DNA of 64,000 nt from Ephemerocybe angulata (taxonomy: Eukaryota > Basidiomycota > Agaricomycetes > Agaricales > Psathyrellaceae), in contig JAACJK010000001.1 of the NCBI GenBank assembly GCA_013368325.1, positions 1,922,001-1,986,000 of the forward strand, given 5' to 3'. Numbering within the stretch: the first letter of the stretch is position 1; every line of letters starts with the position of its first letter. Position numbers and translations under genes: made by a program. Positions 22,351 through 34,435 of this stretch are shown in pieces. The notes below the pieces were generated by a model that saw only the letters and a list, made by a program, of their open reading frames with translations, made no database searches and had not been told where the DNA came from.

Positions 22351-25300
22351 CTAATTCCCCCTCTTCCACTCACTCTCCACAAAATCCGTGTAATACATCG
22401 ACCCCGCGGCCGCCGACCCTCCCCCCATAGCCATGGGGTTCATATTCGAACTCCCGCTCGCACTCGTGTTCATATTGGTATCGGTATTCGCCATATTACT
22501 GTTAAACCCCAAACAAAAAAGTGGCATTAAGAACGACAGTATACACCAAGGCGAGACGAACAAGAAAAGGGTTCATTACTGAGGCGCAGGTCCCCCCTGT
22601 CCCGGAGGCATCATCCCATTCACCCCTCCCATCATGCTCATGGCCATTGCGAAGTGGTTGTTGTTCAGCGCCATGTTCCGGTTTGCCATGTTCGCGGCTT
22701 GCTGTTGTTGTTGTTGTTGTTGCTGCTGCTGATGCTGCTGGAGTTGTTGTTGCTGCTGTTGTAGTTGTACCTGCTGCTGCATCTTTTGTAGTTGCTGCAG
22801 CTGCTGCTGAAGGGCAATCATCGCGGTAGGGTTCCCGGCGCTCGCCGCTTCTCTTAGTCTCGCTATTAGCTGTTGTTGTTTCTACACATACAGTTCAGTA
22901 ACCCAATAGCAAAAGCCAGCCCATAACCGAAAGCAACGAGACTCACCAAGTATCTCGCCTCAATGATCTTCCCAAGGATCTCCACCTTTTGGTCCTGCGG
23001 CACCCGCTGTATCTGCGCCTGAATCGCATCCCGTTCATTCTGCGGAAGAATCGTGAGATAGGCGAGATGTGGTATTTGGCTCTTTCCGAGTGTGGGCTGC
23101 GACGGCTGGATTGGGGGCCCTTGCTGTTGGATGCGCTGGGCGATGGCAGCTTGTTGCTGCGCCAATGTCAGCTGGCCCTGCGGCACCATTTCGTTGGGCA
23201 TGTCTGGGACTCCGGATTCGGGGAAGAAGCAGCCTAGGAGGCGGTCGTTGTGCATGAAGAAGACGGCGTTTGTTGTCTGCCCTTGCTTCATGTTTGTCCA
23301 GGCAGCCGTGGCATACTTTTAGGGATCGTGAGTATGAGTGAGGGGGATGGAGAGAGGCATGGTACGCACGAATCCTGGCTCCTGTTTCTTGAACATACTT
23401 ATAAACAGGTTATACTTTTCCTTGTTCTGCGGTTCTTGTTGACGATAATCGACAATCGCGCAGACGGCGGGCCTGCGCGTCAATGTCCATTCGGACAACT
23501 GCTGCTGCCCACTCGCAGGCTTTGAACAGGGCATCATCGTCAGGCTTTGCGGCCAAGTATTCGCAAATCTGTGAGAAGCATGGTAAATGGGTGAGTGCAC
23601 CCCATTCGTTGGGAAAGAAGTATACACACGTACGTTTTCGACGGGTCGTTGGAAAACGCACCAACATAGCAGCTCATGTTGTTCGACGGCCCATTCGCAA
23701 AGTTGCCTTGCCACTTCATGAAGCCTTGCCACACAGGCTGAGCTTGCGGCCTTCCGCCCATCTGCGGCGCCTGGGCCTGTTGTGGCATCCCGGCCCCGGG
23801 GGGCATCATGTTCCTCGTCATGGGACTGCTGCCAAAGTTCGGGAGGGCAGGGTTCTGCTGTTGTGGAGTCGCACCGCCGACCTGCCCTGGGGGTACCTGC
23901 TGCCGCGCCGCCCGCTGCTGCTGCTCCATGAGCTTCTGGTACTGCAGCGCCATCTCGTTTGCTCCGGGCTGTCCTGGCTGAACCCCGCCGAGCGACGCGA
24001 GGAACTGCGCGGTCTGGGGATTGCCCACCCGCGGTGACCCCGAGAGGGACTGCTGCTGCTGCTGCATGCCTCCAGAGGGGCCTTGCTGGCTCATCGACAT
24101 TGACATCATTGTCGCGTTGTTCGGCATCCCACCACCGAAGCTATCGCCCCCACTCGACATCGCGGGTGAGGAGAACGACGGCCCTGCTTGCGGCGTGTTC
24201 TCTGGTGGACTCGAGTGTGTCTGCGAGTGTTGCGGTGGTTGCTGCTGCTGGGGTGGTGGCTGCTGTTGCTGGGGTGGTGGCTGCTGTTGCTGCTGTTGCG
24301 GCTGCATATCTGGCGCACCGACGGTGGCTCCCTGCTCGCGTCCGACCATGAAATCGTAGTGCTGCAGCATGGCCTTGTTTCTGTCCAACGGACCCTTTCG
24401 CTTGTTCCATTCCTGCGCGAGGATCTTCACGCGGTCCATTTGCCCCGCCCTTCTTGCAGCGAAGGCCTGCTCCTGCATCGCTGCCAAGAGTTTGTCGTGC
24501 TTGACCAACTCCTGGCGGAAAGCGATCAGGGCTTCTCTGGTATATTTGCTCAGCGGGTTCATGCTCAGCGGCGGCATGCCCGGCAACGTCGGCGGCTGGG
24601 GAGCCGTGGCGGGCGTCAGCTTGGGGGTGGCTGCGGGTGTGGGCTTGGGGGGTGCGGGTGCTGGGACGGGGACGGCGGCGGGGACGGGTGGTTTGGCGGC
24701 GGGAGGTTCGGGCGCAGGTGTGGTTTCTGGGTTTGAGTCGGCGATTTTGGCGCGCTTGGCTCCGGCCTGTCGTTCTGCTGCTGCTTCGTTTGGTCGCTTC
24801 GGTGTTGCTGGGCCATTGTGAGTAGAAGCACTACTGTATAGGTTATAGATATGCACCTTTCTGTGGAGGGGGCGGGGGCGCATTTGGCATGCCGGAGAGT
24901 AAGACACAGTGCTTGGAGCTTCCTATGTCGAACCATGGCTTCACTGATTTGTTTCCTGGTGACTACAGGGGACGTTAGCCTGGGCGGAGGTACTCTGTGA
25001 GGCGACTGACAGCACTGTGTAGACGAACAAATGTGTCCAATGGCGACCTTGTACCGATCAGGTTGTAGTTGATATTCCGCTATTGAAGAGTCAGCACTGA
25101 CGGCCATTGGGCGGGGTATGTCGCACCTTCTTCAACTCTTCCGGCATGCTGTCCCATGTCACATCGTCAAGTTCAGGGTTGAAGTTGAACAGGGGATGTG
25201 GTGAGTCGTCAGGAGGAACGGAGGCCACATGCACGATATACTTCTTGCAAGGCAACGGAGAGTCTGAACCTTCGGGGGTAAGCGAAGCGGCGTAGTCGTC

Positions 25301-25747
25301 AAGCATCTGAACAATAGGGTTGGCGGATGCAGATCATGAGTGGGATATCATCGAACCTCTATGGCTCCTACGAGCCCCTCAAGTGCGGCCATACCCTTGG
25401 ACGGGACCGCATTTGTTGTCCCGAGGGCGAAGTTCTCTGGGGCCTGCAGCAACCCAACTAATGGCCCACTCGATTCGAAGAATTGCTTGAAGCGTATCGG
25501 CATTGCTGAAGAGTCCGATGCAGCGTAGGTAATGAGCCCCATCCCCATCCGAAGCTGGTTCGAGTTCTCAGCGAGGGACGTTGCAGAGGGACGTACTCCT
25601 GTGACATACCTGGGATCTTGGCGAGGAGGGCGTGAAGCGTTGGATCAGCTGTGTGAGGTACGAGCAGATGCGGTTCCAGTCCATACGGACCGACAGCGAG
25701 GACTCGACGACGAGCACAAGAGCGATGCATTCAGGCGGGACGGACAT
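22351..25747 (-). CDS. MED25: Mediator subunit 25-like protein (VWA, Q-rich)
   Basis: A Mediator-tail-type protein that would link activators to RNA polymerase II. The N-terminus is a von Willebrand A fold (PPECIALVLVVESSLSVRMD, then MGMGLITYAASDSSAMPIRF, TTNAVPSKGMAALEGLVGAI, YIVHVASVPPDD). Next are short exons ending SGMPNAPPPPPQK, then a long Pro/Gln-rich stretch (24900-23800). An ACID/PTOV-like block follows (PVWQGFMKWQGNFANG at about 23735, then YNLFISMFKKQEPGF and NAVFFMHNDRLLGCFFP). A poly-Gln tail at 22690-22820 ends in a Met/Asn-rich segment. At least ten exons are used, and the final intron joins APHNMANTD. The VWA plus ACID order argues for Med25; the Gln-rich parts alone would not. 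Confidence 0.75.
22690..22820 (-). repeat. Poly-glutamine (CAG/CAA) tract
   Basis: Within the Mediator gene this stretch encodes runs of Gln, read on the minus strand as mixed CAA and CAG codons. Another Gln/Pro-rich group lies at 24230-24310. Confidence 0.85.
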
Positions 25748-25828
25748 GATGGTCCTGACGAAGGAGACGTTGATCGGGCGCTTTCCTCAACTAGCACTGA
25801 TGTCAGATGATCGCATTGGCCTGTACAA

Positions 25829-26442
25829 CTATACAACTAGAATGAAAGCAGCGAGCAGGGTAGATAGGATAGATAGTGAGATGGATATGTGTAGTGTAGA
25901 AGCAGAGGCATGTATGTCGAGCGGGGAGACTCCGTATTTACTAATGAATGCGTCATAGTCCATGATGCTGCCAGTGGCGGGTATGGCTTTGGAGGTGAAC
26001 GCTGGACCGGACGTGGGCAGGAAGGTGTCGACAATCCATTCTGTCTGGCCGTTTACGGTGGTGAGATAGGTGTATGGTGTGGGCCCGCCGACCGGGTGGC
26101 TTGTTGTGGATGTCCTCGTCCCCACTTGGCCTTGCTGCCCCTGCTGTGGCGGCGCCTGGGTCAGAGTCGTTGGTGTAGCGGCGGGCAACGTAGATCTGAA
26201 GGAAGGGTCAAAGCTCGAGCAGCAACTGAATAAGTACAACTCACATAATGCTGGTTTGCGGCCCCAGGACTTGGTCTGTGGAGACCACTTGGACTATAGT
26301 TGCTCCGGCGCTGTTGAAGGTGTTAACGGGGTCGTTTGGGGTGCCCGAGCGGCTCTACGCACGCATTGGTGGTCGTGACGGTCGTCTGTGCGGATACGAG
26401 GGCGAAGAGGGCGAGAAGGGCGTAGCAGAGTCGTATAATCAT
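25829..26442 (-). CDS. Small secreted or GPI-anchored protein
   Basis: A roughly 170-residue protein in three exons, not assignable to a named family. It begins with a signal peptide (MIIRLCYALLALFALVSA). The mature part is rich in Thr, Ser, Pro and Gln, with a middle block GPTPYTYLTTVNGQTEWIVD. The C-terminus is a hydrophobic stretch (ISISLSILSTLLAAFILVV) with no basic residue after it, which suits a GPI signal. It has no Cys in its mature part, so it is not a typical effector-like protein. The first intron joins TTTNA to AGATIVQVVS. Its ATG is 182 bp from the divergent OLA1 start, and its stop is 81 bp upstream of the Mediator gene. Confidence 0.72.
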
Positions 26443-26624
26443 GGCGGTTCGTGAGAGAGGGGCTTTGGCGCGTCGAGAACACGTGCCTGGTTGAGGAATG
26501 CTGTGATCTGCGGCAGAAATTTCTTGACAAGATGCTTTATCGATTTTTGCGGATTAATCTATCGTTCTCTCCTTTATCACACAAGCCCTTCTCTACTTCC
26601 TCCATCCTCCTAGCAAAGAAGAAA

Positions 26625-28175
26625 ATGCCCCCCAAAAAGGCCGCCGCACCCGAGAAGAAGGCCCTGCTTGGCCGTCCGAGCAACAACCTCAAGATTGGAA
26701 TCGTAGGTCCGTCTTCGCCGCCCAGCTGCACCCCGCACCGTCCGCTAACACTCCGCCGATAAAGGTGTCCCCAACGTCGGAAAGTCCTCTTTCTTCAACG
26801 TCCTCTCCGACACAGGTTTGCACTCCCTTACCTCTCTCAATCGACCCCCATCCTCAACGTACCCTTCAAAGATCTCGGAAAAGCCGCCAACTTCCCGTAT
26901 GCGACCATCAACCCCGAGGAGGCTCGCATTCCCGTCCCCGACGTCCGCTTCGACTGGCTCTGCGAAACCTACAAGCCCGCATCCCGTGTGCCAGCGCATC
27001 TCACCTGCATTGACATTGCTGGTCTGACCGCCGGCGCCTCCACCGGTGCTGGCCTCGGAAACGCCTTCCTGTCCCACGTCCGCGCCGTCGACGGTATCTT
27101 CCAGGTCGTCCGTGCCTTTGACGATGCCGAGGTCATCCACGTCGAGGGAGATGTCGACCCATGCCGCGACATGGAGATCATCCAGACCGAGCTCCGCCTC
27201 AAGGATATCGAGTGGGTCGAGAAGACCATCGACAACATGAAGAAGACCACCCGTTCGCTGGGAAGCAACAGCTTGGCCGACAAGGCGAAGAAGGAGGAGC
27301 TCGCTATCATTGAAAAGGTCTACAAGGTCCTCACCGTCGACCAGAAGGACGTCCGCAAGGCCGAGTGGAATAACAAGGAGGTGCGTACTCTTCCATCCCC
27401 CATTCTACGGATGAAAAAGAGTATCACTCGAAACCCAGCTCGTCGAGGCGGGAGTAACGCCCCAATGCCCTATGAGATGTTCTTTTTTCTGATCCTTCAC
27501 CTTTCTACCAACGCAACCTAACTTTGCTGCACAGATCGACGTTGTCAACACCCTCCAACTCCTCACCGCCAAGCCCGTCACTTACCTCGTCAACCTCAGC
27601 GAGCGCGACTTCATCCGCAAGAAGAACAAGTGGCTCCCCAAGATCAAGGCCTGGATCGACGCCAACAACCCCGGTGATATCCTCATCCCCTTCTCCGTCG
27701 CCCTCGAGCAGCGCCTTGCGCCCCTCTCTCCAGAAGAGAAGGCCGAGGAGGAGAAGGCCATCGGTGCTACCAGCTCCCTCGCCAAGATCACCCACGCCGG
27801 ATACAACTCGCTCGACCTCATCCGCTACTTCACCTGCGGTCCTGATGAGGTCCGCGCCTGGACAATTCGCCGCGGCACCAAGGCACCTCAGGCGGCTGGT
27901 GTTATCCAGTAAGTGCTATCGTATCCTCAGTCTGGATGAGAACTGACGTTTTCCTAGCACCGACTTTGAGAACAAGTTCGTCTGTGGTGAGATCATGGCG
28001 TATGAGGACCTCAAGGAGCATGGAAGCGAAGCCGCTGTCAAGGCTGCTGGTAAGCTCCGGCAACAGGGCAAGCCATACGAGAGTACGTCTAGTTGTCTCC
28101 GGTGTTACCCCTCCCTTGCTGACGGACGTCGCAGTGGTCGATGGCGATATTGCTTATTGGAAGTCGGGAGCATAG
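26625..28175 (+). CDS. OLA1: Obg-like ATPase 1 (YchF/OLA1)
   Basis: A TRAFAC P-loop ATPase tied to ribosomes and stress control. Six exons. G1 is [11 protein letters not shown]3 is [10 protein letters not shown], and the usual NKxD is replaced by NLSE, which is the known reason this family prefers ATP over GTP. A coiled-coil insert ([15 protein letters not shown]) precedes it. The C-terminal TGS region reads [20 protein letters not shown], then [19 protein letters not shown] and [13 protein letters not shown] chose [12 protein letters not shown] at 26625 as start, as in other OLA1 proteins. An in-frame upstream ATG at 26532 would add 31 residues. Confidence 0.93.
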
Positions 28176-28343
28176 GGGATGATATTTGGAAGATTACTTG
28201 TATAGATAGCTGTAACAAATCGATAATGCATCTTTCAACAGCCTTCTGGAGAAGCCATCACCTCGGCATTGTGATCCGTTCCCCAGCGCATGTCTCACGG
28301 GCGCCCGGCGCTTACTTTCTTCTCTTTCTCCTAAACCATCACC

Positions 28344-30038
28344 ATGGCCCACTCACAATTACTTGGGCGCATAGGAACAAACTACGTCCCAGACGCCGAA
28401 GAAGTCGCTGTTCTGAAAAGCCTGGTCCGCATTCGAGAGGATACCATCCAGTCCATGGACACTCGAATCCAGGAGCTGAAGGACGAGCTGGCCTCCCTCA
28501 ACGTCCAACGAGCCCGCCATATCCAGGCTGTCGAAGACTATCGTGCACTCATCTCTCCGATAAAGCAAATCCCCGATGACATCCTCACAAACATCCTACT
28601 TTCTCTCCTCCCCAATCTACAAACCAAGAACGGGCCGAAGATGTCGTCCAAGCACCCAGCGGTCGTGGCTAGCCATGTAAGCCGTGGTTGGCGTTCCCTA
28701 GCACTTGGAACACCCCTCCTATGGTCCTTTATCGATGTGGAGATTCCAATCAACAGCTACCCCTTTAAATGGCTGGAGCATGTGTCAAGGGTACAGGGAT
28801 ACAAGGACGCTGTGGAGGCTTGGATATCAAGGTCTGCCGAGTGTCCACTGGCGATTAGAATGGTGGACCGCGGGTTCTCCCTCATCGAAGGCAGCCCCTC
28901 AGCGGTCATTAAAGCAAGGAAAGAAGTGGTGGACGCTATCCTGGCTTGCTCAGGTCGCTGGAAATGTGTCTGCTTTAATTTCCGATCCGTTTCTGAGGCG
29001 ACAGTCGACCTCTTTCGCCTCCTTGAAGCCACCCCTTTACCGCTTCTCGAGTCGGTGGATGCTGAACTCTTTCTCTCTGTGGTCCCCAGAAATGTGCAGC
29101 CCCCGATGAGTGTGATCGCGAGGCGTCAAACTGCCTTGACCTCAGGGCTATTTACGGCACCGACGCTGCGCTCGTTGAGGTTATACGGCTCTTGGGGACA
29201 TATATCTCCCACCCAGTGCCCTAATACGTTGACGGAACTCACACTCGACATAGCCCCAACCAGCTTCGACCAGCCGAATTATCCCAGCCATATTCTCCAT
29301 ATTCTCCGCTCCTCTCCTAACCTCATTCGTTGCTCTTTCCCCGTGTATGATTATGATCCTCGGCCAGTGACGGAGGCAGGGTGGGAGGTGGTGCAAATGG
29401 CCCACCTCGAGGCTTTAGAGCTCCATGGATTCCCCCCGCCCCTTGGCTTTGCGTCCCATCTCGCCCTTCCATCCTTACACACCCTAATCATCCGTTTGAG
29501 AGAAGGTCCGGAAGACCTGGGCCTTGATGTGGCCGACGAAAGGGTTTGCGAGCTGTTCAGGAGCCTTGGGGGAAGCCTCACCAGCCTCGTCCTTTATTAT
29601 GAGCGACTTGCACAAACTACGATCCTTCACTGTCTTGGAAGCCTCCAGAATCTGACACACCTACGACTGGTATCGATACCGGCTCCCTACAATCACCAGT
29701 CACCCGAAAGGAGGGATATTCTTGTCATGGACAGGCTCAGTCGAAGAGCCGATACGGGAGACTCAGAGTGGTATTGCCCTAAACTCGAAGGGTTGGATAT
29801 CGTTATTCCCGTAATGGACGACACATGGGAGGTGGCTTTGGTGGAACTCGTCGCCGCACGGTGTCAGACAGCTCAGCCAGTCGGTGTGGCTCGCCTCTCG
29901 GATGTTCGAGTGACGCTTAAAGAAGCTTGGACAGGTGCTGATATCATGATCGTACAGGAACTCCAGGAGAGAGGGGTTGACACGGACAATTTCAATCTGG
30001 AGATTTCCGAGTCTTACGATCGACTGGTTTCCTCTTAG
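28344..30038 (+). CDS. F-box protein
   Basis: A single-exon gene of 564 residues. An N-terminal coiled coil (about residues 20-70, [15 protein letters not shown]) leads into an F-box at about 72-120 ([20 protein letters not shown], later [20 protein letters not shown]). The rest is a leucine-rich, LRR-like body ([27 protein letters not shown]). This is the common Agaricomycete F-box type, presumably a Skp1-Cullin-1 substrate adaptor. Unlike its neighbours it has no intron. The substrate is unknown. Confidence 0.85.
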   Translation: MAHSQLLGRIGTNYVPDAEEVAVLKSLVRIREDTIQSMDTRIQELKDELASLNVQRARHIQAVEDYRALISPIKQIPDDILTNILLSLLPNLQTKNGPKMSSKHPAVVASHVSRGWRSLALGTPLLWSFIDVEIPINSYPFKWLEHVSRVQGYKDAVEAWISRSAECPLAIRMVDRGFSLIEGSPSAVIKARKEVVDAILACSGRWKCVCFNFRSVSEATVDLFRLLEATPLPLLESVDAELFLSVVPRNVQPPMSVIARRQTALTSGLFTAPTLRSLRLYGSWGHISPTQCPNTLTELTLDIAPTSFDQPNYPSHILHILRSSPNLIRCSFPVYDYDPRPVTEAGWEVVQMAHLEALELHGFPPPLGFASHLALPSLHTLIIRLREGPEDLGLDVADERVCELFRSLGGSLTSLVLYYERLAQTTILHCLGSLQNLTHLRLVSIPAPYNHQSPERRDILVMDRLSRRADTGDSEWYCPKLEGLDIVIPVMDDTWEVALVELVAARCQTAQPVGVARLSDVRVTLKEAWTGADIMIVQELQERGVDTDNFNLEISESYDRLVSS

Positions 30039-30379
30039 TTATGGTATTTGAACGTCCATTTGCACAATCTCTTCAAACCTTTGCGCAGAATTCGTACAGG
30101 CCGATTGATAGTCGCCCAAACCTACAAGGGAAATGGCAGACTTGAGTTGCATTACGACTTCTCATTGAGTCACACACGAAGGGCACGAGCGCCTATCCAG
30201 GGCCTTCTTGAAAAGCATACCGTGACGTATAGCACTCTCTATGCCTCTCCACAGTAGATGCGCCAGAGCAAATGGCAAGTGGTTGTGTTACAAGATAGGG
30301 TCTACATGATGTAAGCTCTGAAGAGAACCGGACGTTGGGTGAATGTGGATGGGAATCAAACTCACAGCACCTGTGGGGA
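30039..30379. other. Convergent 3' flank
   Basis: About 340 bp between the stops of the F-box gene and the MMTAG2-like gene. No supported coding frame; it presumably holds two 3' UTRs. Confidence 0.45.
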
Positions 30380-31160
30380 CTATCGCGGCGGGGGAGGATA
30401 CTCCCGTGGATATCTATGCTCCCTTTCAGCATAGGATCCTCGGTACCGATCAGGGGAGTGTTTGTTCCTGTCGCTCCTGCCACCAAGAGGAGGTACATCC
30501 CTACGAACAGGAGACCGAGGCCGTTGAGGAGAGTGAGACCGTCTAGGTGAACGCGACCTGCTGCGGTACCGGTGTCTGCGTCGTTCATATTCGTCACTTT
30601 CTTCGTCACTGTCCCTGCCACGGTCCTTCCGTCGAGCCTTCTTCTCCTCCTTCTTACGGCGCTTTTCTTCCTTCCGTTCAGCCTTGAGGCGTTTCCGCTC
30701 CTCCTTCTCTGCTTTCTGTGCTGCCAACTTCTCAGGATCAACAGGTAGGGGAATGCTATTTGAAGATGATGTAGGGCCGCCGCTCACGCCACCGGTCGTT
30801 GGTTCGTAACCACTATACAGTCGGTCAGTATACGAAGAACAGGGTGGATGACCAGTACACACAGAACAGCTCCCAATGCCTGCGCCTCCAGCTCCTTCAC
30901 CTTACGTATCTCTTCCAGCCTTTCAGCCTCTGACTGGTCAAGATCCCTATTATACCAGTGCACGTCCTTGTTCTTCTGCCATCGTCCGGTTGGGGCGTTG
31001 ATGCTATGGCCCAGGTAATGCTGCAGACCATTCATTGTCAGCGCCTTTCGACCCGTTCATGACAGAGAGCTACGCACCTCACGGTCCTTGTCTGCAGATA
31101 CATCTGACCACTTGAACTCTGCCTGCCCTCCTCTTGTTCCTCCTCTTGTTGGCTCAAACA
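30380..31160 (-). CDS. MMTAG2-like nuclear protein
   Basis: It matches the N-terminal domain of multiple myeloma tumour-associated protein 2, a conserved protein of poorly known, probably RNA-linked function. Three exons. MFEPTRGGTRGGQAEFKWSD and VSADKDRE join across an intron to HYLGHSINAPTGRWQKNKD and VHWYNRDLDQSEAERLEEIR. The C-terminal half is highly basic: a Lys/Arg/Glu coiled stretch, then an RS-like part (RSRSRSPRRSHSPQRPRSP), which suggests a nuclear speckle or splicing link. Its ATG is 116 bp from the divergent start at 31277. Confidence 0.8.
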
Positions 31161-31276
31161 TATCTTGTCGTCGTTAGTCGTAACGCGGACCGGCGGTGAC
31201 CAGAGTACCGTATTTGGCACTATTTGTGACAGGGTTTAATGATTGTGTCACACTGTTGTGACGATCAAAGGTCTTC

Positions 31277-34200
31277 ATGGCGCCTGCTCCTCCTCCCGCT
31301 GCCCGCCCTCCAAAAACACCTAAACGCACCCTCAAACGCCAGAAATCAGGAATACTAACAAGTGTATTCACATTTGTGTCTCAAGAAGTCCAGAATTTCG
31401 TAGCCACTGCCACCGGGTCCGCCAATCCAGAGGTGCGAGGCTCATTTTACACTTTGACCAGCGAGGTAAGTGCTGAGCCATTCACAGGACCTCGAAGGGG
31501 ATGAAGAGGAGTCGGAATATGGATCGGAAGAGGGCGAGGAGGGTCTTTACGAAGAACACACACGTCGCCTGAACGATGTCTCCCCTCCGCGCAAGTCGCG
31601 TAGCAGCCAGGTCGCTGACAGTTCACCACGGAACAAGAGGGCTCGCCGTTCACCAAGCCCTGAACAATTGGACCATGGTGAGTGCACCCCCTGGACTTAA
31701 TGCTACCTGTGTACCAATCCACCTAGCAGCACAACAACAACCTCGCCCAATCCTCACGCGTCGAGCCAGAGGACCAACAATGCCTGGTTCCCTCATCCCA
31801 TTCTCCCCTGGTAGCGAGTTCGACGACGGCGACGACGACGACCTCACACACTCCTCGAAGCACGTTCATTTTGACGGACTCTCCCCGGGCTCCGCGGTTG
31901 ATCTCACAAACTCGGAGGACCATGATGAAATCGAACGAACTCCGCGTCGACGCGCTAAATCCCCGCAGACTCCTCCCAACAAGTCTAGAGCATCCTCTTT
32001 GATTCGAACACCTTCTTCTTCTGTGAAGAAAGCTGTAGAGAAGTTTACCCCTCAGTCAGAAGGCGAGGCAGATCCTAGTATGTTGCTGCCGATGCAACAC
32101 TCTCCAAGTCGGCCCAAGACGAGAGCGGTACGCGACGCCCATTCGCCGTCTTCTCAACATGACAAGGGAAAGGCACCGGCCAAACCGTATGATCGCACTT
32201 TTGGAGCGTCGCAATCCGCATCGTATCATCGCGAAGAGCGCTCTGAGACCCAGAGCACTGGGACCTTCCAGCATGGTGACTCTGAAGCCGAGCTATCTGT
32301 CGATTCAGAGTTGAAGATCAGGATCCTAGAAGAAGAAGTCAGGAGACTCAGAGACGAGGTGCGATACTGTTGCCTGCACCGCCCAACACAATCTAATTGC
32401 TGAATTCTATTGATTGGACTAGCTCTCCCGCCGACCACCATCTCAATCCGATTTCTCTGCAGCAATGTCCGCCATGGCTCCCCCAGCACCGCCTCCTCCA
32501 CCTCCACCACCGACCGGAACCATCTTCCGCGTTCCGACAGAACCTCATAATCCCGACGCAGTGTTTGCCACCGTCAGGGCTCACTTGAAGCATACCACCC
32601 CTCCGAAAGAGAAACCTATCAACCGACTGAACGGGAGGCCGTCTGTAGGCGTTCCTCCTGACAAGATGGCTGCCTTCCTCACGGAACTAAAAACGGTGCG
32701 ATTGAAGAAAGTGGCTGACAAGGACAAATCATTCGCGAGCGACGGGGACCTTTCCTTAATGTCTGCCCCCTCGTTTGTACCGCCTCCAAGGGTACACCGA
32801 AAAAGTCTCGATGGTCCCCTTGCCGAGAAACGCAAGCGCCTCGTCGAGGACGATCGGACGACGGAAGAGCTGGATCGACTGTGGAAGCGTCGGTCCGTCC
32901 TGTCGGCTTCGACAAGAAGCCAGCTGTCTTACGGAACAGGGAATACCTCGAACAATTCCTCATCGTTCGATTCCTCGATATCCTCGAATTCATCGCGGAC
33001 AGAGTCCCGAGCACCGGTTCCTAGGGCAAAAACGCAGCCTACGCCCTTGTCGCTATCAGATTCTCTCATTCGTGACTGGAGAGCGACCACATCTGCTGCG
33101 AGTTCAGTCACTTCATCACATCCCGAGGCACCAACCCCCTCCCTATGCTCTGACCAAGACGGGGAAAGTCAGGTTACCGATGACCCGCTCCCTTCAACAC
33201 CCCCACCCGATTCCCACAACATCATTGCACAGTTTAGGCCACCTACTCCACCCCGTCGCAAGGAGTCGTCTATCAGAGATATCCTGCCTCAGGAACATGA
33301 CGAGGATGTCCAGTACGAGATATCGTTACGCATTCCGCCTACACCAGATGCTCCTGTGTATGAGCACGAGCACGAGGATATGGAGTTCATCCCTGCTCAA
33401 CCAACCACTGATGCAGCTGGTGGTTTTGCCCGCCGAGCACCCAACTCACCCCTCCCGGAGAAATCACCTCGCAGACCTCGACCCCCTGCGCGATCTCCGA
33501 AGCGGAGTATCAGTCGGAAACCCGCGAACACATCACTTTCTACATCACTGCCGAGGAGGGCTGTGGCGGCGTCGGACGATGAGGGGGGCTATGATGAAAA
33601 CGGAAACCTGTCAACGTCTTTCTCGCGTCCACAGTCGCAGAATTCGAATGGGAGTCGGATGACACTTCTGAGGCCGTCGCTTCCAAAGACAAACCCTGCA
33701 CTTGCGGCTGCTGCGCGGAGGTTGGCAGTTACTTCGAGCTTCAATGCGAGCAGGTCGTTCGACAACAGCGTTATGGCTTCCTCCACCGTTCGTGACGATG
33801 GTCGCCGCGATAACGTTGAAGACCACGAAGAGGAGGACGACGATGACGACGACGATGCCAACAAAACCACCACCATCTTGCCCGAGAGCCTGACCACTCG
33901 GCGCACAATCTCCAGCGCCAGCGTTAGCAAGAACAGTCCAAGACCGACACCCTCGCGGAATATTCTCCGCAGGCGCCAGACGTTAGATGACGAGCTTCGG
34001 CGCTCGTCCATTGCCTCGGAATCGTCAATAGCTATCTCGGCTACAGGTTCGGCGTCGTTCTCAATGCTTACGGGAGAGGAACTACCTGCTGGCGTGTTGG
34101 AGGGCCTGGAGGATGAGGACGGGACCGTTGATTTCAACTTTGATACAATGCGGGGTGGAATGGAGGGTGTTGACGATGGTTATGGTTACGAGGAGGACGA

Positions 34201-34300
34201 TCTAGAGGACGGTATGTATGTGGGTGTGGGGACGAATGAGAGGAGGGGATTTTTGGCACATGGAGGGGCTGGTGGGCCTGCGGTCTGGACAGATCTTTGA
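31277..34300 (+). CDS. Large disordered protein with polyproline and WH2-like motif
   Basis: No named family recognised. Four exons, about 930 residues, mostly disordered. It has a basic Pro-rich start (PPKTPKRTLKRQKSG), acidic and Ser-rich stretches, a short coiled coil at about 32300 (LKIRILEEEVRRLRDE), then a polyproline run ([14 protein letters not shown]) at about 32480. Next comes DKMAAFLTELKTVRLKKV at about 32665. That last piece has the helix-then-LKKV shape of a WH2 actin-binding motif, and a polyproline run just before it suits profilin or SH3 binding. Actin involvement is therefore a guess. The tail is acidic (EDHEEEDDDDDDDA) and Ser-rich. Confidence 0.7.
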
Positions 34301-34435
34301 GCGCGAACTTCTTGCTTTCGGTATCTCCGCTGTTTTATCACATTGTATTGCATTCTTGTTGTCGTCGTCTCGCTGACTGTGTCATGGTCATGTATGTATC
34401 TACCAGGTCATATTTGTGTTGATGTAGATTGTGAA

